A stretch of DNA of 64,000 bases. Source: Selenomonas sputigena_A (GTDB taxonomy: Bacteria; Bacillota; Negativicutes; Selenomonadales; Selenomonadaceae). A program made the position numbers and the translations under genes. Below are positions 48,340 to 56,123 of the stretch, piece after piece; the stretch's first letter is position 1; each line of letters starts with the position of its first letter. The notes under the pieces were generated by a model, which had not been told where the DNA came from, made no database searches, and was given only the letters and a program-made list of their open reading frames with translations. The stretch is taken from contig NZ_CP194411.1 of NCBI RefSeq assembly GCF_051603425.1, positions 1,116,001 through 1,180,000 of the forward strand, written 5' to 3'.

Positions 48340-48767
48340 ATGACATGCAGGGAATATTTAAGAGGCTGCGCGAGGTGCGAGGGCTGCTCGTTGAGTGTGA
48401 GCAGGAAATACAGCGGCTCAAAGAGGAGAATGCGCTGCTGAAGTGTGAGAATAAGCGCATCATCAACGTGATAAAGACGCAGCCGTGCACAAGGTTTTGC
48501 GATGCGCCGGCGATGGCATGGATCGCAAAACTTATTGAGGAAACGCATGAGGTTGTGCAGGAGGCGCATATTATCTCGCAGCTCACGGATGAGGAGATGT
48601 TAAAAAAGCTGCTCCAAAACGCGCAAATGCGTCTCGCTCTGGAGTTGACGGACGTGATCACGCTATGCACGTCGTGGCTGGATGCTCTGGGTTATGACGA
48701 GGAGGCGCGTGGGAAACTGCAAGAGCGCGTGAATGAAAAGAATCACAAGCGGGGGGATTGGGAATGA
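48336..48767 (+). CDS. MazG-like nucleotide pyrophosphohydrolase
   Basis: 143 residues. Residues 1-45 form a coiled coil (EQEIQRLKEENALLKCENKR). Residues ~60-143 are an all-alpha NTP pyrophosphatase fold with the metal-binding EETHEVVQEA and ELTDVITLC, ending KNHKRGDWE as in phage MazG-like proteins. It would clean up or bias the dNTP pool during phage replication. Confidence 0.78.
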   Translation: MNDMQGIFKRLREVRGLLVECEQEIQRLKEENALLKCENKRIINVIKTQPCTRFCDAPAMAWIAKLIEETHEVVQEAHIISQLTDEEMLKKLLQNAQMRLALELTDVITLCTSWLDALGYDEEARGKLQERVNEKNHKRGDWE

Positions 48768-48829
48768 GTGAATATGGGATAGACATGAAGGCCTTCGTCC
48801 GGGATCGGCGACTGAAGGAGGAAAGTTGA
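48764..48829 (+). CDS. possible 21-residue phage peptide
   Basis: ATG 48764 overlaps the stop of the MazG-like gene and ends next to the ribosome site of the next gene; reads SEYGIDMKAFVRDRRLKEES. Possibly a translation-coupling leader. Confidence 0.3.
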   Translation: MSEYGIDMKAFVRDRRLKEES

Positions 48830-48830
48830 A

Positions 48831-49058
48831 ATGGACATAAAGCGATACCAACAGATGAAAATGGGAGAACTCAGAGAGCAACCCAAAGAAGTGTTGCAAG
48901 AATTGGCACGACTGAAACAGAAAAACGGAAATGCGTCAGCACTTGCGAGAAAAGCACAGGGAATCCTGTTTTGTGTGAACGGCTGTCAGTTTACGCGATC
49001 GCACAATCCGAGCAATACCCATCGAGACGCAAGGCGTCACGGGATGGGACACAATTAA
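48831..49058 (+). CDS. small phage protein, unknown
   Basis: 75 residues from ATG 48831 behind AAGGAGGAAAG. The first ~45 residues are helical (IKRYQQMKMGELREQPKEVL); the C-terminal part is unlike a folded domain and may be out of the original frame. Unknown. Confidence 0.45.
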   Translation: MDIKRYQQMKMGELREQPKEVLQELARLKQKNGNASALARKAQGILFCVNGCQFTRSHNPSNTHRDARRHGMGHN

Positions 49059-49081
49059 GCAGGTTTGAAGGGCTGTGGAGG

Positions 49082-49258
49082 TGACGGTAGAGGCTCAAGG
49101 AGATCGGGCTATACGGTGAGATTGACAAGGTGGCGCATGCCATGTGGGAGACAGGCGCGGAGGTCATGCGATGGTGGATGGGCGCAGACCATCGCGTGAG
49201 AGAGGATGATCGGCAGATCACATTGTTTGGTCTGCGGCTGGATGAGAGGGATGTGTGA
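49082..49258 (+). pseudogene. frameshifted small phage protein
   Basis: A frame open from ~49095 reads RLKEIGLYGEIDKVAHAMWE and on to QITLFGLRLDERDV, but has no start codon at its head. GTG 49080, behind GTGGAGGTG, starts MTVEAQ in the neighbouring frame, so one base lost or two gained near 49092 would join them. Function unknown. Confidence 0.5.
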
Positions 49259-49749
49259 TGGTAAAACCGATACTGGATGCTTGTTGTGGGAGCAAGATGT
49301 TTTGGTTTGATAAGCAGAATCCGCGTGTCGAATTTTGCGATATACGAGAAGTGCCGCGACATGAGTTTTATCCGCAGCGTTACATCGAGATTAGTCCCGA
49401 TACAGTATGTGATTTCCGGCATCTGCCGTTTACGAGCTCGAGTTTTTATCTTGTGGTATTTGATCCGCCGCACCTTACGCACGCGGGGCCGAAATCATGG
49501 ACGCGTCTCAAGTATGGATGTCTGGATAAGGGCTGGCCACAGTTGCTCCATGATGGATTTTGGGAGTGTATGCGGGTGCTGAAACCATATGGGACGCTCG
49601 TGTTTAAGTGGAGCGAGGTGGACATTCCGTTGCGTGAGGTGTTGGCGGCGATTGGTGCGACGCCTCTTTTCGGGCACCGCAGCGGGAAGAATATGAATAC
49701 GCACTGGATGTGTTTCATGAAGATGCCTGTGGATGAGACGGATGTATGA
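49258..49749 (+). CDS. SAM-dependent methyltransferase, phage type
   Basis: 163 residues (GTG 49255 is a possible earlier start). The SAM-binding start is PILDACCGSKMFWFDKQNP and the catalytic motif is YLVVFDPPHLTHAG (near 72-84), of the DPPY-like kind used by DNA adenine/cytosine-N4 methylases. It is much shorter than restriction-system methylases and has no target-recognition domain. Such phage proteins may modify DNA bases to evade restriction; the substrate is not proven. Confidence 0.78.
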   Translation: MVKPILDACCGSKMFWFDKQNPRVEFCDIREVPRHEFYPQRYIEISPDTVCDFRHLPFTSSSFYLVVFDPPHLTHAGPKSWTRLKYGCLDKGWPQLLHDGFWECMRVLKPYGTLVFKWSEVDIPLREVLAAIGATPLFGHRSGKNMNTHWMCFMKMPVDETDV

Positions 49750-49763
49750 GAGAGGTGACAGTC

Positions 49764-50156
49764 ATGATTGAATACAGTTACACTTTTAACAAGTCCGATC
49801 GCTATACGGGGGAATATGCCAGTATAGAGGAGGCACTGGCTGAGGCGAGGCAAGAGGCAGAACTTTATCCAGAGGGGGACAAGCCGCATTTGGTTTACAT
49901 CGGCAGATATAAGCCGTTTAAGCCAGTGATTGAGGCAGAGTGTGTCCTTGAGGTACTGCAGCGTGATGCATACGATGTTGCGGGCGATGCGGCGGAGGGA
50001 TGGCTGGACAATCTCACGCTCATAGAAATTGAATTGCTGGGGAAGCGTCTGTCAAGAGTGTTTAGGCGATGGGCAAGGCGGTGCGGGCATGAGCCTAATT
50101 TTGGCGGGATAAGTAATATTCGCCCGTATGATTTGCGGACTGGGCGAGAGATTTGA
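49764..50156 (+). CDS. phage protein of unknown function
   Basis: 130 residues from ATG 49764, 6 bases after AGAGGTG; ATG 49746 is an alternative. Contains EYASIEEALAEARQEAELYP and a C-terminal basic part (RLSRVFRRWARRCGHEPNFG). Unknown. A terminator follows. Confidence 0.6.
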   Translation: MIEYSYTFNKSDRYTGEYASIEEALAEARQEAELYPEGDKPHLVYIGRYKPFKPVIEAECVLEVLQRDAYDVAGDAAEGWLDNLTLIEIELLGKRLSRVFRRWARRCGHEPNFGGISNIRPYDLRTGREI

Positions 50157-50163
50157 GCACAAA

Positions 50164-50190
50164 AAAGAGCGGCGGAAACGCCGCTCTTTC
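50164..50190 (+). terminator. terminator in the early operon
   Basis: AAAGAGCGGCG and CGCCGCTCTTT with loop GAAA, then TCGG; A-rich on the left, so also active leftward. Confidence 0.75.
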
Positions 50191-50225
50191 GGTGCGTGTG
50201 GTGACAATGTAGGAGGGCGGATGAA

Positions 50226-50516
50226 ATGAAAGAAGGATTGACGGACGAGGAGTTTCGCAGGCTGGTCAATCTGTGGCGGCGAAGCAGCAGAATCGTAATG
50301 ATTGTGACCGTATACGAGCGCCCGAAGGATAGACCAAGAAGTTATGTGGCGCGGGCGCATATTTTGGCGCATGGGGTAAAGGCGCCGTATGCGTCGCGGG
50401 CGATCTATATCGCCCGCGATACGCTCGACGCAGTACGGGCGGCTATCCCGGAGGATATGGTCAAGATGTGCCGCCAGCCGACGGACGATTCGACGATTGT
50501 CGAATCGTATATGTGA
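50226..50516 (+). CDS. phage protein of unknown function
   Basis: 96 residues from ATG 50226 (AGGAGGGCG upstream). Reads KEGLTDEEFRRLVNLWRRSS, then SYVARAHILAHGVKAPYASR. The 3' end contains the inverted repeat ATTCGAC..GTCGAAT, followed by TGTCCGATTCGGACA just past the stop. Unknown. Confidence 0.55.
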   Translation: MKEGLTDEEFRRLVNLWRRSSRIVMIVTVYERPKDRPRSYVARAHILAHGVKAPYASRAIYIARDTLDAVRAAIPEDMVKMCRQPTDDSTIVESYM

Positions 50517-50576
50517 CATCTGCATTGTCCGATTCGGACACAAAATGAAGAGGACGCTAGAACAGGAGGCATTAGC

Positions 50577-51092
50577 GTGACAGACGGCGACTGCATCAAG
50601 GAGACGAAGCGCATACTGGGACAGTACAACAAGATGAAGGTCGCCGTGCAGAACCTCGCGGAAGAAATTGAGGCGCGAACGGCCGCCCTGCAAGGCGAGT
50701 CCGTCGCCATCGCCCGCTATGGAGACGAGCCGATGGGCGGCACGTCGGAGCTGACGGCTACGGAGGCAGCGGCAGAACGGCGCATGAGGGCGGCGCAGGA
50801 GATCGCGGAGATGAAAGAGCGCAAGCGGGACATGGAGCGGACACTCAGGGCGGTGGATCGTGCGCTTGCGTGCCTCTCGGCTAATGATGAGCGTCTCGTG
50901 CGCGGGCGGTACATCGACGGGTATGCTTGGTGGCAGGTGGCGCGCGAGGCGGGGTATACGGAAAAGTGGGCGCGGGTGCGAGGTGAAAAGTGTGTGCAAG
51001 ATGTAATGCTGATGATATTTGGTGTAGTTAAAAAGATGGAACAAATGAGATTGGATTTTGATAATAAAAGAGGTTTTTGCAGTAAAATATAG
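50577..51092 (+). CDS. ArpU/RinA-like late transcription regulator
   Basis: 171 residues from GTG 50577 behind AGGAGGCATTA. N-terminal helices (KETKRILGQYNKMKVAVQNL) and a C-terminal sigma-region-4-like HTH (YIDGYAWWQVAREAGYTEKW). This is the usual place, before terminase, for the activator of phage late transcription. A candidate target is the promoter with three 11-bp repeats at 52440-52500. Function is by family and position. Confidence 0.78.
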   Translation: MTDGDCIKETKRILGQYNKMKVAVQNLAEEIEARTAALQGESVAIARYGDEPMGGTSELTATEAAAERRMRAAQEIAEMKERKRDMERTLRAVDRALACLSANDERLVRGRYIDGYAWWQVAREAGYTEKWARVRGEKCVQDVMLMIFGVVKKMEQMRLDFDNKRGFCSKI

Positions 51093-51199
51093 AATCTATG
51101 TAATAGATTCTATATTTTACGTGCGTTATCGTGCAAATATCATAAAATTATGATATACTATAATAAATAATATTTAGTATGAAATCAGGAGGGATGGAG

Positions 51200-51667
51200 A
51201 TGTTTTTCTTTTTTGACCATACTCCGGAGTTTGTGGGTAAATATACTGCTGTCGATGTTGCGAAATATTTGATCCGCAAATGTGCTTTGGATGGTATGCC
51301 TATCAGCAATTTGCAACTCCAAAAGATTTTGTACTATGTGCAGGTACATTTTCTTCAAAAAGAGAATCGTGTGCTGTTCTCGGATGAAATAGAAGCTTGG
51401 GCGCTCGGTCCCGTCGTTCGGGAAGTATATATGCGCTACTGTGGATATGGATCGGCAGAGATTTATGAAACAGATATGCCGAGTGCTTCATTTACCCATA
51501 ATGAAAAGATTGCCATAGATTCTATTGTAAAGGAAAAACGCGCTATAAAAATATGGAATCTTGTCAATGCAACACATGAGCCAGGGAAACCTTGGGATCG
51601 TATTTATCGGGGCGGTTTGGGTAATAAAGAAATCATACCAAAGGCTGTGATTGCTCAGTATGCCTGA
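51200..51667 (+). CDS. Panacea-domain (DUF4065) antitoxin
   Basis: 155 residues. ATG 51200 lies 7 bases from TCAGGAGG; the in-frame ATGs at 51179 and 51194 are poorly placed. The Panacea signature is AVDVAKYLIRKCALDGMPIS, LQLQKILYYVQVHFL and EAWALGPVVREVYMRY. Panacea proteins are promiscuous antitoxins that neutralise many toxin types (PanAT systems). Its last bases overlap the next gene by 8 bp, so the two are coupled. The DNA is AT-rich compared with the flanking phage genes. Confidence 0.87.
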   Translation: MFFFFDHTPEFVGKYTAVDVAKYLIRKCALDGMPISNLQLQKILYYVQVHFLQKENRVLFSDEIEAWALGPVVREVYMRYCGYGSAEIYETDMPSASFTHNEKIAIDSIVKEKRAIKIWNLVNATHEPGKPWDRIYRGGLGNKEIIPKAVIAQYA

Positions 51668-52406
51668 CAAACAAATGAAATTACAAGAACTCTTAAGAGA
51701 TCTTGCCAAAGACGATACTAGTATAAGCGAACACGGAGTTTTTGAAGCTTATATACGGGAGTTGCGGTATATTTATTCGGATGATTTTCGCCACCTATAC
51801 TCAGATGTGTTTGGAATTATTACAGGAATTGATAGAGATAGCGCTCATGATCTTAGTATCTTGTCTCGAAATATCAATGCATTGTATAAACAAGCGATTG
51901 AAAATAATAAGGACGGAGGCTTGGTAGAGGACACGCTTTGTAAAAAAATTGCAAAATTGTACGATCATGTTAATCTTGATATTGCACGTATCGATTACAC
52001 ACGAAGGATTGCCGATGAACTCAATAGAAAGCATGAAGATATTGCTAAAGGATTGGAATCCATACGTGTGAAAGCAGGGGAGATGCAAAAGGATTATATA
52101 ACAATCCTTGGCATATTTTCCTCCATCATAATTACCTTTGTAGCAGGGATGGCATTCTCTACTTCTGTTCTTGCTAATATAGATAAAGCATCTATATACC
52201 GATTGGTGTTTATTGTATCCTTGCTTGGCATGGGGCTTTTTAATTTGGTAAATCTTTTGCTGAGATTTGTTCAAACCGTTAATAAAGGCTATGATGTGGA
52301 AAATGACGGGAACTCTAAACGTATACAACAAATCAACTCTATGATAGTTTTTCTTATCTTACTTGATTGTATTGCTTGGTTGATTTATTGGTGGAGATTT
52401 GGATAA
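51660..52406 (+). CDS. membrane protein, probable toxin of a PanAT pair
   Basis: 248 residues from ATG 51660, overlapping the Panacea gene. Residues 1-150 are helical and hydrophilic (SRNINALYKQAIENNKDGGL; RIDYTRRIADELNRKHEDIA). Three membrane segments follow: YITILGIFSSIIITFVAG, IYRLVFIVSLLGMGLFNLV and INSMIVFLILLDCIAWLIYW. A Panacea gene overlapping a membrane protein fits known PanAT pairs in which the toxin damages the membrane. Toxicity here is inferred from the pairing only. Confidence 0.7.
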   Translation: MPDKQMKLQELLRDLAKDDTSISEHGVFEAYIRELRYIYSDDFRHLYSDVFGIITGIDRDSAHDLSILSRNINALYKQAIENNKDGGLVEDTLCKKIAKLYDHVNLDIARIDYTRRIADELNRKHEDIAKGLESIRVKAGEMQKDYITILGIFSSIIITFVAGMAFSTSVLANIDKASIYRLVFIVSLLGMGLFNLVNLLLRFVQTVNKGYDVENDGNSKRIQQINSMIVFLILLDCIAWLIYWWRFG

Positions 52407-52439
52407 TCTATGAAACGGTTTGTGGATAAGTCATACAGC

Positions 52440-52500
52440 GATTTACTTCCGATTTACTTCCGATTTGCTTCCTTGTTTTCACCGAAAATCGTGCTATACT
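52440..52500 (+). promoter_or_regulatory. probable activator-dependent late promoter with three 11-bp repeats
   Basis: GATTTACTTCC (52440-52450 and 52451-52461) and GATTTGCTTCC (52462-52472) are tandem at exactly one helical turn, directly abutting a poor -35 (TTGTTT, 52473-52478). The -10 is an extended TGCTATACT (TATACT 52495-52500). Confidence 0.7.
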
Positions 52501-52555
52501 AGTACCATCGAAAATTGCACAAGGGCACAGGGGCAAGCTGAGGCGACGCCCCGGA

Positions 52556-52582
52556 GGACACTGCTGCGGCGGTGTCCTTTTT
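52556..52582 (+). terminator. hairpin with T-run after the late promoter
   Basis: GGACAC and GTGTCC around a GC-rich loop, then T5. It lies ~50 bases after the predicted start, so late transcription may need antitermination. Confidence 0.6.
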
Positions 52583-52612
52583 GTATGCCCCAAAAGAGAG
52601 GAGACACCAGAT

Positions 52613-52761
52613 TTGATTGATTACACGTCTACAGCAGAGTCGTTGATTTTTTTTGCGGCAGTGGCTCTACATTGATCGCAGCGGAGATGAACTACAGTTA
52701 TCGACAGGTGACGCGGCTCCATGGTGGCGCGTTACGAGCGTTTGCAGAAAAGATGTCCTAG
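52613..52761 (+). pseudogene. C-terminal remnant of a DNA methyltransferase
   Basis: One frame reads YSRVVDFFCGSGSTLIAAEM, the SAM-binding FxGxGST motif found near the C-terminus of beta-class N4/N6 methylases. A neighbouring frame gives VARYERLQKRC, like the RYE-LTGKKA end of the same proteins. Stops and frame changes break it. Intact methylases often lie just upstream of terS in such phages. Confidence 0.65.
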
Positions 52762-52857
52762 AATGTCCTATTGGGTCTGTGATATAGTATAAGCTGAGAA
52801 TCGAGGGTGCTGCACGAGTGTGGCGCCCTTTTTGTATGCGCTGAGGGAGGTGACGAC

Positions 52858-53359
52858 GTGAAGCTGACGGCGAAGCAGAAACGATTTATTGATGAGTACT
52901 TGGTTGATTTCAACGTAACACAGGCAGCAATTCGAGCCGGGTATAGAGCTGGCAGTGCGCATCAATGCGGTTGGCAAAACATGAAGAAACTAGAAATCCA
53001 AACTGAAATCTCGCGTCGTCAGAGAGCTGGCGCGTGTGGCGTTTGCCGACGCGGCCAGTCATGTCCGAGTGCGTTTGCGCGAGGTGCCGTGTCCCGACGG
53101 TACGAGGGCGCGGGTGCCCGTCGTTGAGGTCAAGCCGACAGCGGAGCTGACAGACGACCAGCGTGCGGCTATCGCGCAGATCAAGCAGGGCGCAAACGGC
53201 ATCGAGGTCAAGATGTACGACAAGATCAAGGCATTGGAGCTCTTAGGGAGGCACATCGGCATGTTCAACGACAAGCTCGAACTCAAGGCCACAGTTACGG
53301 AGAATCCCTTTGCAGGCTTGTCTACGGATGAGCTGAGGCGGCTGATTGAGGGTGGATAG
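52858..53359 (+). pseudogene. terS: terminase small subunit, frameshifted by an internal deletion
   Basis: GTG 52858 behind GGGAGGTG opens KLTAKQKRFIDEYLVDFNVT, QAAIRAGYRAGSAHQCGW and EIQTEISRR. Here the frame is lost. The rest continues in the +1-shifted frame as VVRELARVAFADAASHVRVR, then IKQGANGIEVKMYDKIKALE to the stop at 53359. The segment that normally joins EISRR to RELARVAF (about 14 residues) is absent, so this is a deletion rather than a single-base error. Terminase small subunits bind the packaging site; loss should block packaging. Confidence 0.85.
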
Positions 53360-54758
53360 CAGGCTGAGGCGGCAAGCGGAGCTGGAACTTGCACGGCGCG
53401 AGTTCTTTTTTTATTGCCGACTGCGTGCGCCCGACTTTTACAAGCCCGAGCGCGCCTATCTCCGGGAGCTCTGCGATGCAATGCAGGCGTTTTACGAGGA
53501 CGAAGACGAGGTGCTCGTCATCAATGAGCCGCCGCGCCACGGCAAGAGCCGCACGGCGGGGCTTTTCGTCGAGTGGATTCTCGGTAAAAATCCGAAAGAG
53601 AAGATCATGACGGGTTCGTACAACGAGACGCTTTCTACAGTGTTTTCAAAGAACGTCCGCAACAGTATTCAGGAGATCAAGGCGGACGCGGGGCGCATCG
53701 TCTATAGCGACATATTCCCCGGCATCGCCATCAAGCTGGGCGACGCGGCTATGAATCTGTGGAGCCTTGCAGGCGGCTATAACAGCTATCTCGCGACATC
53801 GCCGACGGGCACGGCGACTGGCTTTGGGTGCTCGCTCATGATTATTGACGATCTCATCAAGAACGCCGAAGAGGCGTACAACGAGACGGCCAAAGAGAAG
53901 CATTGGGACTGGTTTACGAATACGATGCTCTCGCGTCTTGAGGAGGGCGGCAAGATCATCGTTATTATGACGCGCTGGGCATCGGACGACCTTGCGGGTA
54001 AGGTTCTTGCGCATTTTGCGGATCGCCGGCTGCGCCACATCTCCATGAAGGCGCTGCAGGACGATGGGCAGATGCTTTGTGACGCAATCCTCTCGCGCAA
54101 GTCTTACGACGACAAGGTGCGGGCGATGGGCGCGGATATCGCGAGCGCGAACTACCAGCAGGAGCCCATCGACATCAAGGGCAGGCTCTACAGCACGCTC
54201 AAAACGTATGCGGATGTGCCGCGAAACGGGGCAGGACAGTCGCTCTTTACGAGCGTCCGAGCTTACGTCGATACCGCCGACACGGGTGACGACTATCTCT
54301 GCGCTATCGTTTACGGCGTGTATGCCAAAGAGGCGTATGTGCTCGACGTGCTCTATACGAAAGCGCCGATGGAGGAGACGGAGCCGAAGACCGCCGCGAT
54401 GCTGCACCGAAACGGCGTCAACGTCTGCGACATCGAATCCAACTCCGGCGGCAGGGGCTTCGCACGCGCGGTCAGGCAGCATCTCGCCGGCACTTACAAC
54501 AGCAACAAGACTGCGATTCACACGTTCAGTCAGACGAAGAACAAAGCGGCGCGCATTCTGTCCAATGCGACATGGGTGATGGAGCACATCTACTTCCCTG
54601 TGAACTGGCGCGACCGCTGGCCGGAGTATCACGCCGCCATGACGCGCTACCAAAGAGAGGGCAAGAACAAGCACGATGATGCGCCGGACGCTACGACAGG
54701 TGTTGCAGAGAAGATTACAGCGCCTGTCGTCGCGGCGCGCCGCAGCAATATCTACTGA
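53352..54758 (+). CDS. terL: terminase large subunit
   Basis: Packaging ATPase and nuclease of ~468 residues. GTG 53352 (or TTG 53346) overlaps the end of terS. ATPase motifs: VLVINEPPRHGKSRTAGLF (Walker A-like, near 56-70) and SLMIIDDLIKNAEEAYN (Walker B, near 165). Nuclease domain: AYVDTADTGDDYLCAIV (Asp, near 310), CDIESNSGGRGFARA, and KHDDAPDATTGVAE at the C-terminus (Asp). The frame is intact. Confidence 0.95.
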   Translation: MDSRLRRQAELELARREFFFYCRLRAPDFYKPERAYLRELCDAMQAFYEDEDEVLVINEPPRHGKSRTAGLFVEWILGKNPKEKIMTGSYNETLSTVFSKNVRNSIQEIKADAGRIVYSDIFPGIAIKLGDAAMNLWSLAGGYNSYLATSPTGTATGFGCSLMIIDDLIKNAEEAYNETAKEKHWDWFTNTMLSRLEEGGKIIVIMTRWASDDLAGKVLAHFADRRLRHISMKALQDDGQMLCDAILSRKSYDDKVRAMGADIASANYQQEPIDIKGRLYSTLKTYADVPRNGAGQSLFTSVRAYVDTADTGDDYLCAIVYGVYAKEAYVLDVLYTKAPMEETEPKTAAMLHRNGVNVCDIESNSGGRGFARAVRQHLAGTYNSNKTAIHTFSQTKNKAARILSNATWVMEHIYFPVNWRDRWPEYHAAMTRYQREGKNKHDDAPDATTGVAEKITAPVVAARRSNIY

Positions 54759-54770
54759 GGAGGGTGAGCC

Positions 54771-56123
54771 TTGGACATACAGAACCGGGAGAAAACATAT
54801 CAGCTCCTGCGCGATGCTTATTTTGGTGACGGGCAGTTTGAGGGCGGCGGCGCACTCGTCAAGCATGAGCGCGAGAGCGCGGGGAACTATGTGAAGCGTC
54901 AATCCTTGGCGTATTATCTCAACTACACGGGGCCTATCGTCAATGCCTCGGTCGACCCGATTTTTCGCAATGAGATCAAGCGCGAATACAACGATACGGC
55001 GAAATTCAAGATGTTCCTCGACGACGCCGACCGCACGGGGGCTGACCTGCAGAACTACATTCGCCGCCTTGCTGTCATGGCGAAGCTCTACGGCGTCGTC
55101 TACGTCGTCGTCAACAATGAGGCGGAGCTGGGCGAGACGGTGCAGGCGAACCTCGACAAGCGTGCGCTGCCGTACCTCGTTGCCGTGCTGCCGCAGGAGG
55201 TTACGCACTGGCGCTTCGATGAGCGCGGCAGGCTCGTCGCGTTCGGCTACAAGAGCACGGTCAAGGATTCCGAGGACAAGGCGCGCGTGCGTTATTACCT
55301 GTGGACGGCGACCGATTGGCGCGTGCTCGACGAGAATAAGCAGCTGCTCCGCCAGGGGGCGCATGCACTCAAGCGTTTGCCCGTCGTGCAGTGGTTCGGG
55401 CGCAGCAATGACCCGATGGAGGTCTTGCCGTCGCCGGAGTTCTTGTCTGTTGCGCAGACGAACTACCACGTCTACCAGCTCTGCAGCTGGCACACGCAGA
55501 TCTTGCAGAACCAGACGTTCAACATTCTCACGATGCCCGACAGCGGCGAGACGGAGATCACCATCGGCACGAACAACGTGCTCACCTATCCGCCAGAGAG
55601 TCAGCATCCGCCGGCCTTTATCGCGCCCGACGCTGCGCCTGCGCAGGTGTTGACGGAGCAGATCGACCGCCTGATTCGCGAGATGTACCGCATGAGCGGC
55701 ATCGATTCGGTCATCGGCGTGCAGACGGCGAAATCGGGCGTCGCGCGTCAATGGGATTTCGAGCGCACGAATCAGCGCCTCGTTGACTTTGCGATTCAGT
55801 GCGAGGAAGCGGAGAAAGCTATCGTCGCGCTTTATGAGGCGTGGACGGAGGAAAGCATCGGCTACGCTTGCGAGTACCCGCGCGACTTCAAGATTGCTGA
55901 CGTGACGGAGGGCTTGCAGCAGTCGCAGCTCGCTCTCGACATGGATTTTGCGAGCAAGACGTATCGCATCGAAATCGCGAGGAAAGTCCTCGAAGCTTAC
56001 CTGCCGAACATTGAGCCGGCGACGTATGACGCGATCATCGGGGAGCTTGAGAGAGCGGCGGCGGTCACCGAGCAGGCGCGGACGTACGGGGAGAACGAAC
56101 ATGAACCTGAAAGCGACGTATGA
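54771..56123 (+). CDS. phage portal protein (module A)
   Basis: 450 residues from TTG 54771 behind GGAGGGTGAGCC. Contains YYLNYTGPIVNASVDPIFRN, then LPYLVAVLPQEVTHWRFDER and SGIDSVIGVQTAKSGVARQW, typical of dodecameric portal proteins that sit at the capsid vertex and meet TerL. The order terL-portal-gpF is standard. Its last 23 bases overlap the next gene. Confidence 0.88.
   Translation: MDIQNREKTYQLLRDAYFGDGQFEGGGALVKHERESAGNYVKRQSLAYYLNYTGPIVNASVDPIFRNEIKREYNDTAKFKMFLDDADRTGADLQNYIRRLAVMAKLYGVVYVVVNNEAELGETVQANLDKRALPYLVAVLPQEVTHWRFDERGRLVAFGYKSTVKDSEDKARVRYYLWTATDWRVLDENKQLLRQGAHALKRLPVVQWFGRSNDPMEVLPSPEFLSVAQTNYHVYQLCSWHTQILQNQTFNILTMPDSGETEITIGTNNVLTYPPESQHPPAFIAPDAAPAQVLTEQIDRLIREMYRMSGIDSVIGVQTAKSGVARQWDFERTNQRLVDFAIQCEEAEKAIVALYEAWTEESIGYACEYPRDFKIADVTEGLQQSQLALDMDFASKTYRIEIARKVLEAYLPNIEPATYDAIIGELERAAAVTEQARTYGENEHEPESDV

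Larger units (their letters stand above)
52407..52857. other. 451-bp region before terminase: late promoter, two hairpins, methylase remnant
   Basis: No intact gene. It contains the late promoter (52440-52500), a terminator-like hairpin (52556-52582), a DNA methylase fragment (52613-52761), and a second GGGTGC..CGCCC hairpin near 52805-52832 also followed by CTTTTTGTATGC. Confidence 0.6.
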
